In this document: positions 26,739 to 38,072 of the stretch, one piece after another
Position numbering within the stretch: the first letter of the stretch is position 1
Layout of the letters: each line of letters starts with the position of its first letter
Origin: Paratinospora sagittata
Lineage: Eukaryota; Streptophyta; Magnoliopsida; Ranunculales; Menispermaceae
Length of the DNA: 64,000 bases
Assembly: GCA_035771175.1 (NCBI GenBank)
Contig: CM069598.1
Coordinates: 12,134,539-12,198,538 of the forward strand
Direction: 5' to 3'
Translations under genes and position numbers: made by a program
Notes under the pieces: model-generated
Database searches by the model: none
What the model was told of the DNA's origin: nothing
Seen by the model: only the letters and a program-made list of their open reading frames with translations

Positions 26739-27960
26739 TTAATCACGTTGGCAAGAGAGAGGGAATTGTTTTAATATAGTAGCACTTAATCAGGGGTGCA
26801 CGAGAAATTAGAATCACGTAGGCTCATGAACCCACACACACGTGCATGCAACCATATGCGTACGACACAAACTCTTTTTAAAGAGACTTCAAACCTCGAG
26901 CAAGAGACCATACATTTTTTGGTTTCTCATTTCAACACCTTTTAGATCTGAGTCTAATTTTTATTCAAGGCAGAAAGACCTTTGGTCTTAGACTTACTTT
27001 CACCGGGCCAACCAGTCGCCTAGGTGGAATATGAGACACCGAATCGCTACCAAGCCTAATAACTAAATTACAAGTGAAATTAGACTCTTACCAGCCGACA
27101 AACATTTTTGACGTAGTAACGTCATGTCTATCCTCATGTACGAGGCTTTGCGACACGTGGGAGCATCAGGTTTGCGTCAGGCGTTACGACCGAGACAACC
27201 TGGCACACATAGAGCACTCCATACACGCTAGAACGTTGTTTTTGCTACAAGGGCTCTCTGATAGCGATTGGCCAACTGAAAATCAAATTTATTATAAAAC
27301 TTTACCAAAAATTCTAAAATTTGCAAATATCTTATTCACATGCAAACTAGTATTAAAAAACATTTTCATATTACTTTAAATAACCTTTTAAAATTATTAA
27401 AAAATGGTAAAATTTGCTCTCTTTCTTTTATTGAAACATTTATGTTATTATTATTATTATTATTTTTTTTACTTTAAATTAATATTTGTTTTATCTTATT
27501 TTTATTATATATAGTGTTGAGAAGGGATATATGAAAATCCGATGATATATGGACCCTTGTAATAATATACATGGATCAATATTGATATAAAGGATATTGT
27601 ATGTTTGAGTTTTATTTAGTATATTTTTAGCTTATTTATTTATTTATTTAGTGAATAAAAAAAAGGTTAGTACTCAAAGTTCTTGCTTGCGTAAAGTTGA
27701 AAAATAAGGTTTGGACTATTATAAAATATATTGTATCCAATTATTCTTTTTTAAAAAAATATGAAAGTAGGAGAATGTTCTAAGCAAACTGTGTACTACA
27801 GTGGGAGTCACAAAACGTGTGGTCGGTTAGTGTGAGAGAGAGGCGTCAGTTATGGTCAAAGCCGCGGACAACTACCGTCAAAGACAAACGGTTTCCGTTA
27901 CTCTTCAGTCGAAGCTTCCGTTAACCACCTTTTGCTCGGCTGCTTCGCTTCGCTGCGCTT
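26739..27960. other. Unclassified repeat-like DNA upstream of the GRAS gene
   Basis: 26739-27290 is GC-richer than its surroundings (CACGTTGGCAAGAGAGAGGG, ACCGGGCCAACCAGTCGCC) and resembles gypsy-type non-coding sequence, but no ends are clear. A 101-codon open frame at 27074-27379 has no recognised homology. 27380-27780 is AT-rich. The GRAS promoter occupies the last few hundred bases. Confidence 0.35.
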
Positions 27961-28895
27961 TATCTATAAAGCACAGGCGAGCCGCGCACTTGTTTCTCTC
28001 AGACTTTCTCAAAGAAAAGGCCTTTGCAGTCAGCGACCTAAATTATCAAATTATAAACATTCCAAGAAGAGTTCAGTAGAAAACAAACTTGGGCTTCTTC
28101 TGTGAGATTTGAGGTAAACATCGCGACAAAACTAATCCGTTCTTCAATAATTTCTGCGTTAATTGATCCTTTTTTTGTTGTTTTTTGGGTGATTTCTTGT
28201 TTTTCGAAATTCTTTCATTTGTGATTTGAAGGAGGTATGTGTAAGATGTTTCGTTTAAACATTTTACTGATATATGTATATTTTTCTTTCCTATTTGGGC
28301 TTAGAAATTTAGGGGTTTTGCCTTAGAATGATTTTTTTTTTTTTTTTTCGCAAGGAAGGATTTGAAATTTCTTTTATTCTCTGTTTTGGGTTGTAAGCTT
28401 TCTCTGTAAGATTATATTGTTTTTTCTATTTCAATTTTGTGAATTTTTGGTCTGGAAATAGACTCTTGCTTTTGTTGTTTCAAAAATCTGTGATTCATTA
28501 GTTATTGCTTTTAATTACTTTAAAAACTTGAAAGTCTGATCTATTTTGTTCATTATGAACTTACTGCTCATTTTACTTAATGAATCATAGGATTTTATTT
28601 TGTGTGGTATGATTTTATTACTGGAATAATGGTACAGAATTCACACGAAAAGTACAAGAGCCCTTTAATCATATAGCGATTTTCTTCTAAACTTTAAGCA
28701 TCTAATACATATATCTTGTTATATCAATTTACAGGTAGAACATTTTATTTAAAGGAAGGAAGGAAGATCTAAATATCAGCCTGAATTCTGTATAATACAA
28801 CAAAGCATTGAATAATTCTTTGCTCGAGAGAATTCCTTAATATTGATTGGTCTTAGGAATTGATACAAAATAACAACTGATGCAATTGCAATAGC
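27961..28895 (+). promoter_or_regulatory. Promoter, 5'UTR intron and mini-uORF of the GRAS gene
   Basis: CTATAAAG at about 27964-27971 is a good TATA box, placing transcription start near 27995. A leader exon runs to 28113 (TTTGAG) and is followed by GTAAACATC. A T-rich intron ends in TTTACAG at 28734, and the second leader exon starts at 28735. The spliced leader contains only one upstream ATG, at 28880: a four-codon reading frame ending with TAG at 28892-28894, one base before the main ATG at 28896. Intron and start sites are inferred from sequence. Confidence 0.55.
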
Positions 28896-30614
28896 ATGAA
28901 CATGCAACAGGTTTTCAGGTACGGCGTGACCGATGCAGCAGATTTATCTTATGAATCTTCTCAATACAATTCGCCAGTGATAACCGAGTGGATGATTCGA
29001 CCTGCAAAACTCGAATTAAGGAGCTCGCCAAATTCGCCTCTTTCTACTTACTTTGATTCTGATACTTGCACTGCATTTAGCAACAGTCAGGATCAATACA
29101 GCTCCTCAGATACTCTTTCGGGCGTTAGCCCATCCACGACCTATTTTCAGGACAGCCTACAACTTTCTTCTGTTGGGAGTCCAGTTTTGCAGTATGCAAA
29201 TACGGGTCGTCGGAGCATAAGGCACGCTTTGCAGGAGATTGAAGCAACTCTAATGGACCCTGAAATCGATGCAGATGAACCAACGACCTCAAGTCCTAAT
29301 CTTGATGGAAACAAACAACCCGAAATTTCTAGTCAGAGACCAACCGGCAGGAGCCGAGAACACCATAAAGGCTCTTGTAGTATTCAATCTCAGCCACCCT
29401 TTACCACAGAGCATCAGAAATCCGGTACTAGAGTTCCTGGTGAGAAGCGCCATAAAGTGGTGCAGGAGTTGTCTTCTCAGGAAATTCCACACGGCGACCT
29501 TAAACGATTGCTGATTGAGTGTGCAAGGGCCTTCTCGGATGGTAGGATGGATGATTTTGAGAAAATGGTTCAAGAGGCAAGAGGTGCTGTATCCATCACT
29601 GGTGAACCAATCCAGCGTCTCGGGGCTTATATGATAGAAGGTCTTGTAGCACGAAAGGAGGCCTCGGGAGCCAACATATACCGCACGTTGAGGTGTAGAG
29701 AGCCAGAAGGAAAGGACTTGCTCTCATACATGCAGATTCTATATGAAATCTGTCCATACTTGAAATTTGGTTATATGGCAGCTAATGGTGCCATTGCTGA
29801 AGCTTTCAGAAACGAGGACCAGGTTCATATCATAGATTTTCAGATTGCTCAAGGGACCCAATGGATAACTCTATTACAAGCCTTAGCAGCTAGACCGACT
29901 GGGCCTCCTTCTGTGCGGATCACTGGGATCGATGACCCAGTATCCAAGTATGCTCGTGGTGATAGTTTGGAGTTGGTAGGCAAGAGGATAGCCGCAATGT
30001 CAGAGAAGTTCAATATCCCCATTGAGTTCCATGCTGTACCAGCCTTTGCACTGGACGTGACCCGTAAAATGCTTGATGTTCGGCCTGGGGAGGCTTTGGC
30101 TGTAAACTTCCCCTTAATGCTCCACCATACTCCAGATGAGAGTGTTGATATATACAACCCGAGGGATGGGCTGCTTCGGATGGTGAAGTCCCTTTCACCC
30201 AAGGTGATCACCCTTGTTGAGCAGGAGTCCAACACGAACACGACCTCGTTCTTGAAACGGTTCATGGAGACCCTAGAATTCTACTCTGCGATGTTTGAGT
30301 CAATTGATGTGACGATGCCAAGAGACAAGAAAGAACGGATCAATGTTGAGCAGCATTGCTTGGCTAGGGATATCGTGAACATTATTGCTTGCGAAGGGAA
30401 GGAAAGGGTTGAGCGACACGAGTTACTGGGGAAGTGGAAATCGAGGTTTACAATGGCGGGATTCCAGCCTTTCCCGTTGAGTTTGCATGTGAACTCTGTA
30501 ATAAGGAGCTTGCTGAGATGTTATTCGGACCATTACACACTCTTGGAGAAGGATGGAACGATGTTGTTGGGCTGGAAGGATAGGAACTTGATTTCAGCTT
30601 CTTCATGGCATTGA
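28896..30614 (+). CDS. GRAS-family transcriptional regulator, PAT1 branch
   Basis: Single uninterrupted coding exon of 572 residues. Residues 1-195 form a low-complexity, serine-rich N-terminus. It contains SIRHALQEIEATLMDPE (107-123), resembling the conserved helix before the GRAS domain in the PAT1 branch. The GRAS domain spans about 201-572. It has LHR I (LKRLLIECARAFSDGRMDDF), VHIID (310-314), FQIAQGTQW, RITGIDDP, the PFYRE region with VNFPLMLHHTPDESV, a VEQESNTNT segment, and a SAW end (LGWKDRNLISASSWH). PAT1-branch proteins such as PAT1, SCL1, SCL5, SCL13 and SCL21 act in phytochrome, stress and gibberellin-related signalling as nuclear or cytosolic co-regulators. The exact orthologue cannot be set by eye. 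The start is the first in-frame ATG; MNMQQ offers a second at 28902. A copia element follows 142 bp after the stop. Confidence 0.93.
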   Translation: MNMQQVFRYGVTDAADLSYESSQYNSPVITEWMIRPAKLELRSSPNSPLSTYFDSDTCTAFSNSQDQYSSSDTLSGVSPSTTYFQDSLQLSSVGSPVLQYANTGRRSIRHALQEIEATLMDPEIDADEPTTSSPNLDGNKQPEISSQRPTGRSREHHKGSCSIQSQPPFTTEHQKSGTRVPGEKRHKVVQELSSQEIPHGDLKRLLIECARAFSDGRMDDFEKMVQEARGAVSITGEPIQRLGAYMIEGLVARKEASGANIYRTLRCREPEGKDLLSYMQILYEICPYLKFGYMAANGAIAEAFRNEDQVHIIDFQIAQGTQWITLLQALAARPTGPPSVRITGIDDPVSKYARGDSLELVGKRIAAMSEKFNIPIEFHAVPAFALDVTRKMLDVRPGEALAVNFPLMLHHTPDESVDIYNPRDGLLRMVKSLSPKVITLVEQESNTNTTSFLKRFMETLEFYSAMFESIDVTMPRDKKERINVEQHCLARDIVNIIACEGKERVERHELLGKWKSRFTMAGFQPFPLSLHVNSVIRSLLRCYSDHYTLLEKDGTMLLGWKDRNLISASSWH

Positions 30615-30756
30615 ATGGATGATTAGATAGCAAGAATGGTAAGAATTTAAGCAGTTATAGTTCCTTAATTTTATGCTTTGATAGGGTAGGGTGGGTATAT
30701 GTAATTGTTGCAGCTTTCTTAGGAATTCATTGTTTAATTCATTTCATTGTATAATG

Positions 30757-30928
30757 TGTCAAAACATCCTTTTTTCATATCTTTTCCTATGTATTTCCAT
30801 AGGTTATATACATGCTAAAGGAATAAAATCAAAATAAAATCTTTGCTATTTTCAAACTTCCTAAACTAACGCTAATCTATTACGGCTAAACTAACGCTAA
30901 TTGTCAACAATTATGGCTCACGCCAACA
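30757..30928 (-). repeat. Element 1, 3' LTR
   Basis: A 172-bp LTR with ends TGTCAAAACATC and CACGCCAACA on the plus strand. It lies between the TAATG duplication and the polypurine tract of element 1. It starts 142 bp after the GRAS stop codon. Confidence 0.95.
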
Positions 30929-30935
30929 CTCCCCC

Positions 30936-33900
30936 TCAAGTTGATGCATAGAGGTCTCGCATGCTCAACTTGTCAAGTGAGTTGTAGAGGTCCTTGCTCG
31001 ATACAGCTTTTGTAAGGATTTCCGCCAATTGATCTTCAGATTTTACAAATGGAAACCTAATTGTTTTTGCTTCAAGATTTTTCTTGATGAAGTGTCGATC
31101 TACCTCCACATGTTTAGTACGATCATGTTGAATGAGATTATGAGAAATTGCAATTGCAGTTTTATTGTCACACAAAAGATCCATCTCAGAGTTATGAGCA
31201 AACCCAATTTCAGTAAGTAGCTTTCTTAGCCAGAGGAGTTCACAAAGACCTTTAGCCATTCTCCTAAACTCAGCTTCAACACTTGACAAAGCTATCACTT
31301 TTTGCTTCTTGCTTCTCCAGGTTACAAGATTTTCTCCAACAAATGTAAAATATCCAGAGGTGGACTTTCTATCAGTGATATTACCTGCCCAATCTGCATC
31401 CGTATATCCATAAACCATCAACTGACTGTTATGTTTTGAGAACATAAGCCCCTTGCCTGGAGATGACTTCAAGTATCAAAGTATTCGAATCACTGCTTCC
31501 ATGTGGCTTTTACTTGGATTATGCATAAACTGACTTACAACACTCACAGCGTATGCAATATATGGACGAGTATGAGAGAGATAAATGAGTTTACTAACTA
31601 ATCTTTGATATCTACCTTTATCTGTTGGTACTTGGTCAGGGTATCCTTTAAGTTTGTGATTCTGAACAATGGGGGTGTCTGCAGGTCTACACTCCAACAT
31701 CCCTACTTCGGTTAGCAAGTCTAATATGTATTTCCGTTGAGAAAGAAATATACCTTGCTTAGACCTAGCAACTTCAATTCCCAAGAAATACTTGAGTCCT
31801 CCCAGATTCTTCATCTCAAATTCAGTTGCTAATTGCTTTTGAAGTAAAGAGATTTCTTCTTCATCATCTCCTGTAATAATAATGTCATCTACATAGACTA
31901 TCAGAGCTGTTACCTTACCCAACTGATGTTTCAAGAACAAAGTGTGATCAGAGTTACTTTGTTGGAAGCCATATTTCTTCATTGCCAAGCTAAGCCTTCC
32001 AAACCATGCTCGCGGTGATTGTTTCTGTCCGTACAATGCTCGCTGCAATTTACACACCACTCCATTATCTGAAGAAGCTATATAACCTGGAGGGATATCC
32101 ATATACACCTTTTCTTGGAGGTCACCGTTGAGAAAAACATTTTTCACATCAAATTGATGCAAAGGCCAATCAAGATTTGCTGCAAGGGACAATAACACTC
32201 TAACGGTATTCAACTTGGCTACAGGGGAGAAAGTCTCTTGGTAATCAACCCCATATGTCTGCGTATATCCCTTCGCTACTAGTCTCGCTTTGTACCGCTC
32301 AATAGATCCATCTGTTCTGTGTTTAATGGAGAACACCCATTTGCATCCCACTGTCTGTTTTCCTTCAGGTAATGGAACAAGAGTCCATGTATCATTTTTT
32401 AGTAGTGCCTTCATTTCTTCCTCTATAGCTCGGGTCCATCTTGGATTTGCCAATGCCTCATGAACATTAGTAGGAATCTGACATGTGGAGAGTTCCTGTG
32501 CAAAATTCTTAAGAGGTTCAGATAGTTTCTCGGTGGATACATAGTTAGCAATCGGAAACCTCGACCTTCTTTCTTCAATATCTGGAGAATATCTATTAGG
32601 TGGCTTGCCGCGATTATACCTAGGAGGTAAAACACATCCCACAGAATCATCTATGTCATTGATATGTAAGGGTGTAATAGTGGTACTTACCTCAGGATTA
32701 TTCTCAAGAGAGGATTCGGCTGGCACTTCAGAGGAAGGGGATATAGGCGCAGTTTCAGATGTTGCATGCTCTGCATTCAGAAATACCTCAATTTCACAGT
32801 TCACATCGCCTGAGTTATCATCCGGCCCATCATGCTCATGCAGCTTCTCATTCCGAGTCTGCTCCTCATGCTCATACGACCCCTCAAGTCTGAACCAATC
32901 AAAATCATTTGGTGTCTCATGCTGGGACCAATTCAACTCTTCATTATGTATCTCCCCCTGAGGAGGAGAAAGAGGTGCCGTAGATGGAAAAAACATGTCA
33001 CTTTCCAAAAATTGAACATCCATAGTCACAGAGTTTTTGAGTAGTAGGATCGTAGCAACGGTACCATTTTTGATGGATACCATAGCCCAAAAACACACAC
33101 CGACGTGCACATGGATCAAGCTTACTGCGTTGGTTTTTGTGGAGATACACGTAGGCGACACACCCAAAGATACGAGGAGGAAGCATCAACGCCGTAGGTA
33201 TGGACACATGACCGGAAAGAGATTGAAGGGATGTTTTAAATGATAAAACCTTGGATAGCATTCGGTTGAGCAGATGGACGGCAGTGGAGACGACATCGGT
33301 CCAAAAATGTTTGGGCATATGGGCACCAAGAAGCAGAGCACGGGCAGTCTCCAGAATATGTCTATTCTTCCTCTCGGGGCACCGTTCTGTTGGGGTGTTT
33401 GTGAGCATGAAGTTTCATGAATTAATCCATGGTGGGAACAATAAGATTGAAGATCTTTATTAACATATTCACCACCATTATCAGAGCGGAGAACCTTCAT
33501 GGTGGCACCGTACTGAGTACCAACCATAGCATGAAATGTTTTAAAAACACCGAGAACTTCATCTTTGTGTTTTAGCAAGTAGAGCCATGTCATACGGGTA
33601 CAATCATCCACAAAAATAACAAACCAACGAAAGCCAGACATATTAGCAATGGGTGAGGGCCCCCAGACATCAGAGTGAATTAATGCAAATGGAGTGTCAC
33701 TTTTATTCATGCTCAATAGGTAAGTAGCACGATGGCTCTTAGCCAAAACACAAGTATCACACTTCAAGGCAGAAGGCGGCACATGCTTAAACAAATCAGG
33801 TAAAACGTGCTTCAAATACGGAAAAGATGGGTGTCCCAAGCGTCGATGCCATAACCACAATGTTGTTGCTTTATTGTCATGCAGATTGTGCATGTTGTTG

Positions 33901-33960
33901 GCCTGGCCGATGTCATCCACATAATATAATCCCCCTCTTAGTACCACGTCCAATTATCTC
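30936..33960 (-). pseudogene. Element 1 pol region: integrase, reverse transcriptase, RNase H
   Basis: The minus strand encodes a GAG-pre-integrase HHCC region, then an integrase core with HSDVWGPS, RSDNGGEY and TPQQNG. A copia reverse transcriptase with YVDDIIITGDD and RNase H with YTDADWAGN and SSVEAEF follow, ending at 30936. Breaks seen: frameshifts near 33385 (after TPQQNG) and near 33020-33040 (integrase to RT linker), and an in-frame TGA at 31473-31475 where the family has arginine. The RT frame itself (33167-31476) is long and uninterrupted. The broken polyprotein would not be made whole. Confidence 0.9.
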
Positions 33961-35364
33961 CTTGGTGAGAATATCCTAGATAAGACAAAAGTTTGGATAA
34001 ATAAGTACAACACAGCCAAGGTCTGCAGTAAGCTGACTTATAGACAATAGTTTATGGGATAAAGACGAAACAAGTAAAGTATTGGATAAAGTGAGGGATG
34101 AAGATAAAGTCACAGAGCCAGCTCCAGTGACTGGTGAGATAACACCATTGGCATTAGCTATGCTGGTGCGTCGTGGAAGAGAAGTTTGAGAGAAGTCCGA
34201 AGTAACAAAAGTCATATGGTCCATGGCCCCCGAGTTGAGAAGCCATGCCCCACAATCCATATTTCGATGGGAGGTAAAAAAAGCAAGACCAGAGATACCT
34301 AAGTTTAAGTTGGAAGGAGCATCCGTGGACATTGCAGCCGATTGTATAAGAGAGAGATGAGGAGCTGCACTAGCAACAACAGCTGTGCCTGAACGTCCAC
34401 TAGTGCCGGTGCCATCAGGACGCTTACGGGCTTGAAGATCATGCCACCAATCAGGGTACCCATGCAACTTAAAGCAGTTTTCACGTGTGTGTTTCTGGTT
34501 GCCACAATGAGAGCATTTTTTTCCCTCAGTAGAATGCCGGTGCTTGGCAGATTTACCATGGCCAGAGGTACTTAACGAGAGAGCTTTCGACGCTAAGACA
34601 GCCCCCTGGGGCCCATCGGTGTCATGGGTAGTCATCACTTGTTGTCGAATAGCTTCCCGCCTAACATGTGCATAAGCCTGTTCAACTGTAGGAAATGGCT
34701 TTATCTGTAAGACATCAACACGAATATTGTCTAGCCGATCATCAAGGCCATCCAGGAAAACATAAACACGGTCTTCGTGGATGATCATATTATAGTGTTG
34801 AATATCAACAGAACATTCCATAGGATTCGGTCGGCGGAAATCAATTTCACGCCATAGACCCTGCAACGCCGTGTAATATTTTTCTAGCGAGCCTCCAGCT
34901 TATTTCGGTCTACTCACTCGACGTCGAAGATCATACACCTGCGATGTATCACTACCATCGAAGAAGGTAGTTGCAATAACATCCCAAACTGCTTTTGACG
35001 TAGGAAAGCGAATAAAATTGTCAATTAAAGACGGATCCATGGAAGTAATTAACCAACCTTTAACAATATCATTATCAGTGTGCCACTTGCGAAAGGAAGG
35101 ATCAGTCGATGACGGCTGGGGAAAGTCGCCGTTAATGTACCCTAGTTTATCCTTGCCCGAGATATACATCTCAACAACCTGGGACCACAGTGCAGAGTTG
35201 GAACCGTCCAACTTAATGCCGATCTGAGCAGCGGATGTTTCAGTGGTGATGGTCGGGGTCCGAGTGTTATTCAAAACTTCAGTCATCCTTGTAGTCAATT
35301 CAAGGATAGGATCAGAGAGATTGGACGCGTTGTCAGGAGTATTCTAGTCATCAAAAGCCGCCAT
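33961..35364 (-). pseudogene. Element 1 gag and protease, broken
   Basis: The gag start is the ATG at 35364-35362. An in-frame TAG follows at codon 7 (35346-35344) and a TAA at 34902-34900. The remaining frame gives a UBN2/retrotran_gag region, a CCHC zinc knuckle (CSHCGNQKHTRENC, about 34475-34520) and an aspartic protease site. The protease reads WLLNSGAMDHM, with asparagine (codon 34236-34234) in place of the catalytic aspartate. A stop at about 33976, together with a frameshift before about 33950, separates protease from integrase. Confidence 0.88.
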
Positions 35365-35384
35365 GAAAGGAAGGGTAGGGTGTA

Positions 35385-36182
35385 ATACTCGGATATGTGA
35401 TTTTCCAACTTTTTTTTTTGGAATCTCACCAAAATAACACAAAAAAGATTAAATGTAACAATGTGTCACTGTTATACAATAATCTTACTCGACAGTGTTC
35501 ATATCTTTCTATTATATGTTGGTTTTTGTAGTTCGTTTGTGATATTTAGCAATATTTAAAAAAAAAGGCACTAGAGATTATTTAATCTCTTTGAGGAAGA
35601 CAAATAGTAGGGCCATCAAAAAAGAAAAGACAAACGAAATGATGGCTAAAAAGAAAAGAGAAACGAAATGATGGCCATCAAAAAAGAAAAGAGAAACGAA
35701 ATTATTGCTCTTTGAAGACAAGTAGTAGGGCCATCAAAAAAGAAAAGAGAACGAAATAAGAGAAGGGAAAAAACTCTATTTCCTTCAACTGCTTTCCCTT
35801 CTCTGAAACTTATTCTTTTCTTCTTGTTGTTCAAGATACATCCTCCATGGACCAGCAAATCACGACGACCACAGCCTCCTCAGCCAACAAACGGCGTCGA
35901 GACGATACCGACGGCGGCGAGTCCAACTTGCTCGACGCGAAGCGGATCTGGATTTGCTACGACCTCCTTGATATCCTCGACGACCTCGGGGATATGGATC
36001 TGGATCTGGATCCGCCGACAATTTTCACACCTTATTTGGTACGGTGTTCATGGCCGACGATCGCTCAAGATCGCGAGACAGATCTGCTTCTGCGATCGCG
36101 AATGACGCTCCGTCTAAGCTGACGGACGTCGCTGGAATACGGTGGGGCTGCTATTGCTTGCTCCTCCACAGGTTCGTAACCT
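35385..36182. repeat. Long untranslated leader of element 1 with tandem repeat and foreign-looking block
   Basis: About 800 bp separate the primer-binding site from gag, long for a small copia element. 35590-35760 holds 3-4 imperfect copies of a unit around GGGCCATCAAAAAAGAAAAG followed by an AACGAAAT core. 35847-36122 is GC-rich and open on the plus strand (antisense to the element) for 91 codons from ATG, with an aspartate/leucine-rich DLLDILDDLGDMDLDLD stretch. Whether this is a captured host fragment or chance is unresolved. Confidence 0.5.
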
Positions 36183-36194
36183 TCTCTGATACCA

Positions 36195-36367
36195 TGTCAA
36201 AACATCATTTTTTTTATATCTTTTCCTATGTATTTTCATAGGTTATATACATGCTAAAGGAATAAAATCAAAACAAAATCTTTGCTATTTTCAAACTTCC
36301 TAAACTAACGCTAATCTATTACGGCTAAACTAACGCTAATTGTCAACAATTATGGCTCACGCCAACA
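36195..36367 (-). repeat. Element 1, 5' LTR
   Basis: A 173-bp LTR, same ends as the 3' copy. It is followed at 36368-36372 by the TAATG target duplication, then by host DNA that continues from the GRAS 3' region. Confidence 0.95.
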
Positions 36368-36372
36368 TAATG

Positions 36373-38072
36373 GAGATGGAGCACCTGCATCCATCTGTTT
36401 ATGTAATGTTGCTTCAAAATAAATCAATTTTCATCTCTTGTTTTAGATTTAATCTTATAAATTTCAAGTTACTGGCAAGATTAATTGATTAATGAACTTC
36501 TACATCTATTGTTTGTAATTTTTATTTTGTTTAATTATAACCAGAGTTAACTCTGCTCTGGAGTAATTCAGGATCTGATCAATCTATAGTCTATGCAATG
36601 CCTTGTTTCTGATTTCTCTTTTCCTTTATTCATAATTATCATTCCTACTTTTGCTGTCTTCGGCTGTATACACCTCCCGTCTGACAACACGAATCTTACA
36701 TGACATTAATTTTGTGTGTTCTACCAATTAAATTCTTACCAAATTTAGCCAATTCTTCTATTCTTAGAGGCTTGGCAGTCTTGATTGAAAGTACAGAAAT
36801 ATGTTAAGGACTTTAATCTTCATAAAACTTCACCTTAATTGACTTCCTCTGTTCTTCATATATAGGAGTTGTTCATGATCTGGGGTTTTTCAATCTCATA
36901 GGTTTTGCATAACCCCCCCTACTAGCTAGGCTATTTTCAAATTCAATTACATGACCTTTGGGTCATAATGGAGGCAACGTCAACCATGGCAAGAAAGCTT
37001 GTCCTTCAACTCAACTTATGCATGGTAATAACTATAATTTACATGACTAGATGGTTAATTATTAATTTTATATACATCTCACATGAAAGATTGAACAAAA
37101 GAGAGGTCATGTGGCTTCTGCCGTTCAGTGTTACACATGAAACAATATCGCCATATTGTTGAGGCCTACGGTTGTTCCTTGCTGTTACTAATTTGAGCGG
37201 TCAATCTTGCACGTATGATTTATGTAATATATATAAGCATGAAGATGCATATACTCATTCAAGTGCAAACATGAAAAAATGTATAACATCGTTATTCATA
37301 TGCAGCCATGGCTATGTATTGGTATGTAAGAATAACGAATTTATTGTTGAGTTTAAAAATAAAGATTGATTTACCACACATGGTTTTATTTTCTATGCGT
37401 ACGCATATGTTTTTAAAGACATTTCTAGTTCAAATTAACCTACCTCAACACAATCAATAGGAGTGGTTGGCTATTGTTTAAAACAAAGTATTAGGAGTGG
37501 TCGGCTATTTTTTATTAGTTTCTCTAATCTTTTAAATAGATTAATAAAAAAAATATATTTGTAAGCGCACAAGGTAAATTGTAACACTTAACAAGGTCGA
37601 TTTATAAAGATTGGGCAGGTCACTTTTAATTTTTGAAAAAATAAATTAAAATATTATATATTATATAAGTTAAAAAAAATAATAGTTTGGTTTCTAACAT
37701 ATTAAATATGAAAGCAATTAATAAATAAAAAAAGAATAATTTAAAGCTGAATTTAAATTAACTTGAAATGAAATAAAGAAATAAAATTTAAAATAAAAAC
37801 AAGACAAAAAGAAATTAAGTAAATAAAAAGATAAAACAAGAAATTACTGGAATTGAAAGAACTTTATTAATTAATGTATAAGAAAAATAAATAAAACTTA
37901 CAGAACTCCAAACCCTTGGGCAATGTCATTTTACCCACGACTTGAATCAACAACTGAAAAATAAATCTAGCCTAGAAAAATGAAAATGAAAAATGAGAGT
38001 AGAGATGAGATGTCTGGTCCTAGGGTGCCCCATTTATATAGTTGATATGTTTCTAAAACAACTATATTTTAC
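36373..38072. other. Displaced GRAS 3' flank and AT-rich spacer
   Basis: Host sequence resumes after the TSD; AATAAA at 36418-36423 is a likely poly(A) signal of the interrupted GRAS 3'UTR. The rest is AT-rich with short unsupported open frames. 37850-38072 (GGTCCTAGGGTGCCCCATTTATATAG) has LTR-like character and directly borders the truncated 3' LTR of element 2. No gene recognised. Confidence 0.45.

Larger units (their letters stand above)
30757..36367 (-). mobile_element. Element 1: Ty1/copia LTR retrotransposon, TSD TAATG
   Basis: A 5.6-kb element read on the minus strand, with short LTRs at 36195-36367 (5') and 30757-30928 (3'). Both have TG...CA ends and differ at only a few positions. 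The direct repeat TAATG flanks it at 30752-30756 and 36368-36372. The primer-binding site TGGTATCAGAG (initiator tRNA-Met type) lies just inside the 5' LTR near 36183-36194. A polypurine tract GAGGGGGAG lies just inside the 3' LTR (about 30929-30937). Order gag, protease, integrase, reverse transcriptase, RNase H defines Ty1/copia. Reading frames carry several stops and frameshifts, so it is non-autonomous now. Confidence 0.95.

Noticed and set aside
27074..27379. 101-codon open frame upstream of the GRAS gene
   Set aside because: No homology recognised; it lies in unclassified repeat-like DNA and ends in AT-rich sequence.
27852..28079. 75-codon frame before the GRAS gene as a long uORF
   Set aside because: Its ATG is upstream of the TATA box, so it should not be in the transcript.
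29849..30265. 138-codon minus-strand frame within the GRAS gene
   Set aside because: Antisense shadow of a strongly conserved GRAS domain.
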